From Ampullaceana balthica (Eukaryota > Mollusca > Gastropoda > Lymnaeidae): a stretch of DNA of 64,000 nt. The position numbers were made by a program, and so were the translations under genes. Each line of letters opens with the position of its first letter. Position 1 is the first letter of the stretch. The notes beneath the pieces are model-generated. The model searched no databases. It saw nothing but the letters and a program-made list of their open reading frames with translations, and was not told the origin of the DNA. Below, one piece after another: positions 12,601 to 24,600 of the stretch. The stretch is from NCBI GenBank assembly GCA_944989445.1, contig CALYLW010000340.1:116478-180477 (forward strand). The letters run 5' to 3'.

Positions 12601-15600
12601 AAGGAATTGTGGATATTTATGAAAAGGTGTGTGTGTTGGGGGGGGGGTGGAGGTGGGTTCTGTGAATTAGTTCAAAAGCTAACAACAATAAAGAAAATAT
12701 GGACTGGCTGCCGAATTTTTTTAACATTGTTTTTTTTAATTTCATTTACTGCTTTTTATCCGATGGTTGATATATCAGTGAAAGTTAAGTTATATCATCT
12801 AAATCAATTAAAAACAAAACTTGTTTTAACTTGTCCAACTTTTAAAATTTAGCGTCATTGCTTGTCTGTGTTCCTAAAACATTAATTGTAATATATTTTG
12901 CATAAAATTTATAGGTCCTCTATTGTTTATTATTCTCAAATAAAATTAATAGTAATAGTCCATACATCCATATATATATTGCGCCTAAGCGCGTCTGAGT
13001 GTGGGTGCTCGCTATGCGGGGTAACTCCCGAAAATAAAATAAATTATTGAAAATTAAATAAAAAACATTTTGGTGTCGAGATTAACAAGACGGCGTTTCT
13101 CGCTATAAAATATTGTGACTTGACGTAATAGTTCGAGCTCATATTAATTTGTAAAATGGAAACAAAGTAAAAAGAGCCGCGGTTATTTCAATGAAATGTG
13201 ATCTTTTTAATGGTACTATCTGTTTGTGTGTTTATGTTTGTGTGTATAAGTGTGTGAATAAAGTGAGCGTGTGTGTGTTTATGTTGTGAACTAAATGTGA
13301 TGAAACGGATTATTTTTATGTCTGATAACGTTGCGCCTCTAAAAAGAATACGTATATATTTTTTTAAAAGAATTAATATATGTTTGCAAATTATATCTTT
13401 ACACTGTTTCCTTTATGTATTTTCGAGATGTATTTTATTCAGCCGTTCGAAAAATTTATTTGCTTTGGTCTTTCTCCAGATGTCTACATTTATGTTCAAC
13501 GTTAATCTACCTAACATTTTTGTTTACAAACCATAGTCATTGTTTTTTTAGCGCAATATTTTAACAATATTTATATACTATTATTTTCTATTATTTTCTA
13601 TTATTTTCTTTATTATCAAATACACAGTATCATTTTACCACTTTTCTTTAAATCTTTTATATGTTTAATTTAAATACTTAATGTGTTTGACATTTTGCAA
13701 GTTAGTTCTAAATAATCAAATACTAATCAAATACTAACAATGTATTCAATGCATTAGAGAAAGAAAGCACATGAGTGAAACCAGATACCAAACACTATAG
13801 CTTAGCCACTGTTAATATTCTTTTTGCATAAATTAAGTCAAACATGCTAGGTAAGCTATATTTATCAATGATTCTTAGGTGGGATATTTATTTTCCTTCG
13901 GTGCTTAAATAGTTTACACGATTTTTTTTTCTGGAACGATTGCTCCATAAACTGCCCCAAGGAAATAGAAGGAATGAAAAAAAAATCGGTACTGTTAGTA
14001 GTATAGGAATGGCTGAAACGATTATGAAAAGTGTGGCGCGCCACCGTAACGCCACCACAGCTGTTGCCTTTACCGGCAGCGGCGCGCGGTAATTAATTAG
14101 ACAAGTTAATTAGAGGTTTCATGTTGTTATACAACATGTTAATTATCTTAGACATGATAAATATGATAATTATGTTAATTAGGATATCCTGTTGTTATAC
14201 AACATTGTAATTAATTAATTATGTTAATTAGTGCGTGTGTTCTTGTGGTAGATTACTTTTTTATGTTTAAAGGGGGATAATCATGAATTTAAGGTTTACT
14301 TCCCCTTTCTAAATTTTTTTCAATGTATTCAATTATTTAATTTTTAACTTTTTATTCAATTATTTAATAATTGAGTGTTCCTCAAAATATTTTTATTTAA
14401 TTATTGAGTGGTTCTCAAATTATTTTTTAATTTTATTTTATGTATTGAGTGGTTCTCAAATTATTTTTATATTATTTCTTTAAAATGACGACACCACGAC
14501 CACTAAGACCGTACAAGGTAAAACATAAACAAGTATCGTACAATTTTACTATTTATTTTGATAATAAATTTTCCGTTTCAAATTTTGGTTACATTTTATA
14601 AATAATACATTTAAGTACAAGTCAGATTTAAGTACAATGCATATAAAGTATAAAGTATTTACATTTCATTTAAGTACAAGACATTTTTTAAGTAAAAGTA
14701 CATTTAATTTAAACATTTTGTAAATATTTAAGTACAAGCTATCATGAGTGTCATGTTGTTATACAACATTGCTGTTAATTAATTATGTTAATTAGAACGT
14801 GTGGCGGCGGTAAATTCAAATTTTCTGATGTTTAAAGGGGGATAATCATGTATTTAAGGTTTTTTCCCCTTTTATAATTTTTTCAATGTATTCAATTATT
14901 TAATTTTTAACTTTTTAATATTTATTTTATGTATTAAGTGGTTCTCAAGCTATTTTTTATTTATTTTTAAATTGTATTTTATTTGTTGAATGGCCGTATT
15001 TAAAGGTTCTCAAGCTATTTCTCTTTATTTTTTTTATTGTATTGTTGAATGGTAGTATTTAAAGGTTCTCAAGGTATTTTACTATTTTTTTAAAATTGTA
15101 TTTTATTTGTTGAATGGTCGTATTTAAGGGTTTTAAGCACGGTTTTTATGTGCTTCAGGTTGTTAGGCGATGTATTTTATTTGGGGTACTCTGCTGGACA
15201 GTTGTTGGTGGTGGGGAATTTAATTCAAATAACATAGTGGGGGGCAGTCGATGGTATAAGTTACAATTAGGAAGGGTTTAGTATATATTATAATTAATTA
15301 GACAAATTTAGGAGGGTGGAAAAAAGCGCGGGTTTGGCTGTTGATCTGATGTTAGTATAGATGTGGTAGTATAAAGTATGTACTAAAACTGACGAAGTGG
15401 ATTTAGAATGCGTGGGTTTCGGTTAAAATCAATAGTACAAACGACGAGAGGGTTTGGATGGACAGATGTTACCACTGGATGTATGACCGTTTTAATAAGT
15501 TAGTGGGGGTATGGAATGTGGTCCAGGACAAGTAATGCGTTGTTTTAGGTTAAAATCAATAGTACAAATGAGGAGAGGGGTATGGACGGGGGCAATTGCA

Positions 15601-18600
15601 GATGTTGGTGGTTAATTTAAGGTTGTTTTCTTTGTAAATTTAAATAATTGTAGTATTAGTTTTATAGGCTTTTTTATATTAAAGCAAAAGTTTTCATCTT
15701 AGTGTGGAGGTCTATGTTATGAAAGGTCTTTTTTGTTCGTAGTGTTTCTTAATTCTAGGGTTTACACTAAGTTTATTTGACAGCTTTAGTCATGCTTCTT
15801 ATCTTAGTATCGGGAATATTTTCCAAGTTTAACGGTGTTTCCTTTCTTCCTTGTAATAGTTTTTATTAGGTTAGTAGTTTAAGTCAAGATGTATTTTATG
15901 TTTCTTTTCTTAACTAGATGGGATCAGCTAGTAGTAGTAATATTTGATAAGGTTAAGCGAGTCATTTTCTTCATTTTTTTAAATTTTAAATAAATTCATT
16001 AGAGGTGTTTATCTTAATGTCACGGACAGTTTTATAAAGTTCAATGGTCTTTTTGGTTGTATTTTGTTTTCATAATTAGATGTGCTTATCTACCCTTGAC
16101 AATATTTTATAAGTTGAAGGGTCTTGTTTTTTGTTGTTTCTTAGTTAGAAGTTCTCCTCTTAGGGACAGGGACATATTTTTTAATTTCAAGGGAATCGTT
16201 TTCTTAGTGTTTTTTCTTAATTAGGAATTCTCAGCTTAAGTCCAAGGACAGATTTCTAGGTTCAAGGGGACTCGTACGTTTCGTGTGGATAGGATGTTAT
16301 CCGTTGTTTCTTTTCTTAACTAGAGATTCTCAATATAGTGTCGAGCATGATTCTATAAGTTCAATGGGTCTTTTTTGTTTTTGTTATTTACAGATTCTAA
16401 TCTTAAGATAGGGCACAGTTTTCTAAGTTACGTTGTCTTTTTGTTAATGCTATTTTCTTAACTATAGATTCTCCTCTTAGGGACAGGGACATATTTTTTA
16501 CTTTCAATGGTCTTTTTGTTTTTGTTACTTAGGGATTCTCAGCTTAAGTCCAAGGACATATTTCTAGTTTCAAGGGGACTCGAGTTTGTTTCTTTTCTTA
16601 ACTAGAGATGCTCATCTTAGTGTCGGGAATAGTGTTGAAGATCAATGGGTCTTTTTGTTTTTGTTATTTACAGATTCTAATCTTAGGGACAGGGACAGTT
16701 TTCTAAGTTACGTTGTCTTTTTTGTTCATGCTATTTTCTTAACTAGAGATTCTCATCTTAGTGTAGAGCACGATTCTATAAGTTCAAGGGTCTTTTTTGT
16801 TTTTGTTATTTACAGATTCTAATTTTAAGATCGGGCACAGTTTTTTAAGTTACATTGTCTTTTTTGTTAATACTATTTTCTTAACTAGAGATTCTCATCT
16901 TAGCGCAGAGCACGATTCTATAAGTTCAATGGTCTTTTTGTTTTTGTTTATTGTTACTTACGCATTCTCCTCTTAGGGACAGGGATAGATGTCTAATTTC
17001 AAGGGAATCATTTTTGTTCATGCTATTTTGTTAACTAGAGATTCTCATCTTAGTGTGGAGCACGATTCTATAAGTTCAATTGTCTTTTTGTTTTTCTTTT
17101 TCATCACTTAATCATTCTCCTCTTAGAGACAGCGACATATTTCTAATTACAAGGGAGTCATTTTCTTAGTGTTTTTATTTATTTATTAGAGTTAGTTATC
17201 TTAATGACGCGGACAGTTTTTTTTTATAAAGTTCAACAGTGTTTGTTTGTTTTTCTTTCTCCATATACTATCGGTACCAAATTTGGTAATTTTTTAAAAC
17301 ATTGCTTGGCGTATTTTTTCAACGGGTGTTGTAAATAATGTTTAACTGAGGTTTTTGTTTTTTTTTATTCGTAAGAGTAGTTTTTGAAAAGTAATTTATT
17401 ATTCTGTATATTAATTTTAATTTTTGTAAACAATTTTTCTGACTATTGTATTTTGTTGTCTAGTTTTAAACCGAAATTCAAGTGTAAAATAAGTGATCTC
17501 TTGTAAATTTGTGTAAGGAAGGTTATAATTTATGGTTTTGGTTAAAATTTACACATTTTATAAATCAGTAATTGTTAACATTGGTAGGTAATTTTCGAGG
17601 AAGGGAAAATATGTGAAAACAGCTTATCGTTGTAGCGAAAGTTTAGGAAGCTATAGTGTATCACTAGGGGTTTTTACAAGTGATTGGTAAAGATTTACAG
17701 GTTTATGTTTATACTTGGAACACTAACGATTTGATGCTGTGGTATCTAGTGGTTACCACCTGTTGTTAATAGACGAGAGTGTCTTATTGATCAGGGAAGG
17801 GAAACAGATGGGTTAAGCTACAGGCGAAAATATGCAAGCTGGTGAAATATAAAATACTACTCGACCAGATTCCTCTATACAGGCTGAAAAGTTTCACGTT
17901 TGCGATAATTAAACATGTGTTGGCCACATTCCGGTGTAGAAATTTAGGGGAGATGAATTGATTTTCTTTTTCATAAGGTTGTGACTTATCGCTGAGTAAT
18001 ATCTTTAAATAACATTATATTAAAAGACGTCTTCCTGACTTTTAAGAATTGTGTTAAGAATTATAGTGGCTGCAGTAGTTTGTTCGTTTCATTCAGTCCC
18101 TAGAATGCTGTTGTTTGTTCATTATATGTTTTTTCACATGTATACAACAAACCGGTACAATAAACCTAAAAGTTAGCTCCTCGTTTCCCATCTTTAAGGT
18201 CCATACACGGGACGACTTACAAGCGCATTTTTTAAAATTAATTTTTTAATATTTTTTTTGGTTTTTTGTTTTGTTTTTTGTTGTTGTTTTTTTGTTGTTT
18301 TTTTTTGTTGTTTATGTAATCTAAGCTTTGAGTTTTAGAGTTATGTTTTACAAAGAGGAACTCATACTGTCACATGACATGATATTTTTACATTAAGGCT
18401 CTAAGTTTCTCCCCTTTTAGTCTCATCTTTTTAATAGATGTGATAGAAAGTCCTAGGTAAAGACTAGCTGTATTTAGTTTTATGTTCTGTCCACAATGAC
18501 CCCTAACTACGAATAGGTTGTTCTTTGGTTTTGTTGACAAAAATTGTATATGTAAGGGTGTACACCAACCTAGACATTGTTTTCTCTAGGAGATGTGAAG

Positions 18601-21600
18601 ATTTTTTTTCTACGTACGTAGGGTTCAGGAAAGTTAAGGGATTGGGAGGTAACCATTATAAAATTGATTGTTGTACTAGGTGCGATGAAAGTGTTGTCAG
18701 GTAAGTAATATTTAGAAAGATTTAGGTACAGGCGGTAATCACATCATGGATGGTTTTAACAACCCTTGGATAAAGTTGCTCTGTCTGAGAAAACTTTAGA
18801 AAATATTTTATGTGCCGGGTGGTAATCCCTAACATGACCTGTAAGGATGTATGCTAAGATACAGACAAAGTCAGTAAGGGTGGTAGAACATATTCTTGTT
18901 AGGGTGATGATAGTTGGGTGCATGAAAGAAGTGCTCAGGTTGTCGACAAGGGAGAACAAATGAATGCCTTTGGAGTAATAGTAACAGACTTGGAATTTGT
19001 CGGGCGTGTTTGGAAAAGAGAGTAAGGGAAACAGCGTTGTCATACTCACGAACTAAGTAGGAAGGGAGAACAAAGATACACCGCTCGAGTAAAAGTAAAC
19101 TTGTAGAAAGACAAACGGTCGTGATAAAGAAGACGATGGTCATGTTTTCTTTTAAGGGAGGGTTATACATTTTTTCCTAGAACCACATTTAACAACATCG
19201 CTGTTCCATCTTTCTTCCTTCGTTTTTTTGTGGTTGTAACTCTGCTTAATTTTGTTGATGTCGTAGACTTCAAGAGGTCTTTCTAAGCATTTAGAAATCT
19301 TCTTTTGTCTTGATAATCATTGTGTCGACATGTTGAGATTTCATTTTTTCTTCTGAGGGTTTTCTTTTAGTTTCAAAATGAATGATTTTTGAGGAGAGGA
19401 GACGTAACCATTTGAATACCAAATATAAGTGCACAGTTCAACGAGACATGGTTCGCGCCATTTACATGATCGATTTGAGCTATCGTGTATCCGCTATGTC
19501 CGATTAGAAGCCCATCACAGGAGGTATGGTGGTCGCAACCTACCAGACTAGAAGAATTTTTCGTTCGACTAGTGAAACAGATAAACAAGAACGATGATGA
19601 TGATGATGATGAACTTGTCATGTTTCTTAGTGACCCTATGTGTTACACGACGGTTATAAGACATTAACGATAGATGATAATAAGACTGAGGATACACCGA
19701 CACTTAGAGAAATTTTGACTTGACTACCCCTCTGGATCGGTCACTAAGTTGTAGCAAGGGGTTGACTAAAAACAACGGTGGGGGAAAAGCTATATTATCA
19801 GCAATAAAGTTCCTTAGATGGGATGGGTTTTACTGGGGTAGGGATAAGTAAAAGAGCATATGAATTGGATGTAAAGAAGTCAAAGCCGTAATGGGTGAAG
19901 TTATTTGAAGATGAGTTGTAGGGTTAATTTTAATAGAACAATAAAGGTGTCTTGAAAATTTAGGTGTTACGGAGTACGACGTACGGTGAGATGTATATGT
20001 AGGTTGTAGTAGGATATGGTGCAAGGTGGGAAGTAACTTGTGTGAGATGTAGGTATACAATATCTAGCAGAGAGGTAGAGAGAGAAAACAGTAGTAGGGT
20101 GAGATGATAGTTTGACTAGGGCAAACGTTGTGATAAAAGATAGGAAGAAAACAAAGTGTGATGGTTAGGTAGGGGATCACTTTGTAGTTGGGAGAGACAG
20201 AGAGAAAACAGTAGTTGGGTGATGTCCGGGTAAGGAATCGCTCTTACAAGGAGACATAGTTATGACTTTTTGTTTTGGTAAAGGATTTTTATTGAAATTG
20301 TAAATAAATGAAATGTGTGGTAAAAGCGAGGTAAGGAAATTTAGAAAGTTAACGGAGAGGGTGAGCTGATATCGCAGCTGTTTAACTTGACAGTGGAATG
20401 CGGGAAATCAATAGCATTAGGGAAGTGGAAAGGTGCGGGGCGGTTTTAATTAATGACATAGTTTTAGAGCCAACGAGTGAAGCAAACAGATAAGGTTATG
20501 GTTACTGGTATGTTTAAATTTGGTAAGTTCAATCTGTTTAAAACAGATGAAGTAAAACATAAGGGCTAGATGAAACTTTTAGAAAGCAAGCGATGGAGTG
20601 AAATATGTAGATACGAATAAGGATGTTTGTTAAAAGTATGCAGGAAATTTGTCGCGAAAGACTTTGAGTCAAGATCAGGAGGGATGTTGTAAATTATTAA
20701 CAGTGAGTGTTAAAAACACGAGATGTGTTAGAAGTCAACGTGAGGAAGGCGTTTGTAGATTGTTAAAAGTGAGTGTAGCAACACGCACGAGACGCGTTAG
20801 GAGTCAACGTGAAGATGGAGGTTGAGTGTAACAACACGAGACGTGTTAGGAGTCAAGGTGAAGATGGAGGTTGAGTGTAACAACACGAGACGGATTAGGA
20901 GTCAACGTGAAGAGTTTGTACATTTTTGGGTGGGAGTGTAACAACACGAGAACGTTAGGACTCAATGTGAGGAGGGATGTTGTACATTATTAACAGAGAC
21001 GAGAAGGGTTTGGAGACAACATGAGGATGGAGGTTGTAAATTAATAGCAGGGAGGGGGGAAAAAGATGAGAAGGGCTAGGAGTCAGCGTAATGAGGGATG
21101 TCTTGAATTATCAGCCAGGCGTGTTACAAGATGAGAAGTGGTTTGGTACAGAGGGGAAGTTTAATGTGGACATGTTTGTTGGTTAAAGTGTTTTGGAAAA
21201 TTGTAATTTCAAGTGTAAGTTTCGCATGAAAAGAAAAAGATGTAGGTTATATCTGAAGCTAAAGTGGAAGAGAAGGTAAATAGGGTTGGGGTTGTTTTTA
21301 GTCAACCCCTTGCTACAACTTAGTGGCCGATCCAGAGGGGTAGTCAAGTCAAAATTTCTCTAAGTGTCGGTGTATCCTCAGTCTTATTATCATCTATCGT
21401 TAATGTCTTATAACCGTCGTGTAACACATAGGGTCACTAAGAAACATGACAAGTTCATCATCATCATCATCATCGTTCTTGTTTATCTGTTTCACTAGTC
21501 GAACGAAAAATTCTTCTAGTCTGGTAGGTTGCGACCACCATACCTCCTGTGATGGGCTTCTAATCGGACATAGCGGATACACGATAGCTCAAATCGATCA

Positions 21601-24600
21601 TGTAAATGGCGCGAACCATGTCTCGTTGAACTGTGCACTTATATTTGGTATTCAAATGGTTACGTCTCCTCTCCTCAAAAATCATTCATTTTGAAACTAA
21701 AAGAAAACCCTCAGAAGAAAAAATGAAATCTCAACATGTCGACAAAATGATTATCAAGACAAAAGAAGATTTCTAAATGCTTAGAAAGACCTCTTGAAGT
21801 CTACGACATCAACAAAATTAAGCAGAGTTACAACCACAAAAAAACGAAGGAAGAAAGATGGAACAGCGATGTTGTTAAATGTGGTTCTAGGAAAAAATGT
21901 ATAACCCTCCCTTAAAAGAAAACATGACCATCGTCTTCTTTATCACGACCGTTTGTCTTTCTACAAGTTTACTTTTACTCGAGCGGTGTATCTTTGTTCT
22001 CCCTTCCTACTTAGTTCGTGAGCATGACAACGCTGTTTCCCTTACTCTCTTTTACAAACACGCCCGACAAATTCCAAGTCTGTTACTATTACTCCAACGG
22101 CATACATTTGTTCTCCCTTGTCGACAACCTGAGCACTTCTTTCATGCACCCAACTATCATCACCCTAACAAGAATATGTTCTACCACCCTTACTGACTTT
22201 GTCTGTATCTTAGCATACATCCTTACAGGTCATGTTAGGGATTACCACCCGGCACATAAAATATTTTCTAAAGTTTTCTCAGACAGAGCAACTTTATCCA
22301 AGGGTTGTTAAAACCATCCATGATGTGATTACCGCCTGTACCTAAATCTTTCTAAATATTACTTACCTGACAACACTTTCATCGCACCTAGTACAACAAT
22401 CAATTTTATAATGGTTACCTCCCAATCCCTTAACTTTCCTGAACCCTACGTACGTAGAAAAAAAATCTTCACATCTCCTAGAGAAAACAATGTCTAGGTT
22501 GGTGTACACCCTTACATATACAATTTTTGTCAACAAAACCAAAGAACAACCTATTCGTAGTTAGGGGTCATTGTGGACAGAACATAAAACTAAATACAGC
22601 TAGTCTTTACCTAGGACTTTCTATCACATCTATTAAAAAGATGAGACTAAAAGGGGAGAAACTTAGAGCCTTAATGTAAAAATATCATGTCATGTGACAG
22701 TATGAGTTCCTCTTTGTAAAACATAACTCTAAAACTCAAAGCTTAGATTACATAAACAACAAAAAAAAACAACAAAAAAACAACAACAAAAAACAAAACA
22801 AAAAACCACCAAAAAAAATAAAAAAAATTAATTTTAAAAAATGCGCTTGTAAGTCGTCCCGTGTATGGACCTTAAAGATGGGAAACGAGGAGCTAACTTT
22901 TAGGTTTATTGTACCGGTTTGTTGTATACATGTGAAAAAACATATAATGAACAAACAACAGCATTCTAGGGACTGAATGAAACGAACAAACTACTGCAGC
23001 CACTATAATTCTTAACACAATTCTTAAAAGTCAGGAAGACGTCTTTTAATATAATGTTATTTAAAGATATTACTCAGCGATAAGTCACAACCTTATGAAA
23101 AAGAAAATCAATTCATCTCCCCTAAATTTCTACACCGGAATGTGGCCAACACATGTTTAATTATCGCAAACGTGAAACTTTTCAGCCTGTATAGAGGAAT
23201 CTGGTCGAGTAGTATTTTATATTTCACCAGCTTGCATATTTTCGCCTGTAGCTTAACCCATCTGTTTCCCTTCCCTGATCAATAAGACACTCTCGTCTAT
23301 TAACAACAGGTGGTAACCACTAGATACCACAGCATCAAATCGTTAGTGTTCCAAGTATAAACATAAACCTGTAAATCTTTACCAATCACTTGTAAAAACC
23401 CCTAGTGATACACTATAGCTTCCTAAACTTTCGCTACAACGATAAGCTGTTTTCACATATTTTCCCTTCCTCGAAAATTACCTACCAATGTTAACAATTA
23501 CTGATTTATAAAATGTGTAAATTTTAACCAAAACCATAAATTATAACCTTCCTTACACAAATTTACAAGAGATCACTTATTTTACACTTGAATTTCGGTT
23601 TAAAACTAGACAACAAAATACAATAGTCAGAAAAATTGTTTACAAAAATTAAAATTAATATACAGAATAATAAATTACTTTTCAAAAACTACTCTTACGA
23701 ATAAAAAAAAACAAAAACCTCAGTTAAACATTATTTACAACACCCGTTGAAAAAATACGCCAAGCAATGTTTTAAAAAATTTACCAAATTTGGTACCGAT
23801 AGTATATGGAGAAAGAAAAACAAACAAACACTGTTGAACTTTATAAAAAAAAACTGTCCGCGTCATTAAGATAACTAACTCTAATAAATAAATAAAAACA
23901 CTAAGAAAATGACTCCCTTGTAATTAGAAATATGTCGCTGTCTCTAAGAGGAGAATGATTAAGTGATGAAAAAGAAAAACAAAAAGACAATTGAACTTAT
24001 AGAATCGTGCTCCACACTAAGATGAGAATCTCTAGTTAACAAAATAGCATGAACAAAAATGATTCCCTTGAAATTAGACATCTATCCCTGTCCCTAAGAG
24101 GAGAATGCGTAAGTAACAATAAACAAAAACAAAAAGACCATTGAACTTATAGAATCGTGCTCTGCGCTAAGATGAGAATCTCTAGTTAAGAAAATAGTAT
24201 TAACAAAAAAGACAATGTAACTTAAAAAACTGTGCCCGATCTTAAAATTAGAATCTGTAAATAACAAAAACAAAAAAGACCCTTGAACTTATAGAATCGT
24301 GCTCTACACTAAGATGAGAATCTCTAGTTAAGAAAATAGCATGAACAAAAAAGACAACGTAACTTAGAAAACTGTCCCTGTCCCTAAGATTAGAATCTGT
24401 AAATAACAAAAACAAAAAGACCCATTGATCTTCAACACTATTCCCGACACTAAGATGAGCATCTCTAGTTAAGAAAAGAAACAAACTCGAGTCCCCTTGA
24501 AACTAGAAATATGTCCTTGGACTTAAGCTGAGAATCCCTAAGTAACAAAAACAAAAAGACCATTGAAAGTAAAAAATATGTCCCTGTCCCTAAGAGGAGA

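Noticed and set aside
12361..12852. 163-codon frame starting inside a RETSAT exon
   Set aside because: It uses a different frame from the exon and runs into intron sequence; the real coding part is 12337-12457.
19373..22311. Paired 60-99 codon frames in the palindrome arms
   Set aside because: They exist twice because the arms are copies. Composition is low-complexity, and overlapping frames on both strands and substitutions between arms change residues freely. No domain is seen.
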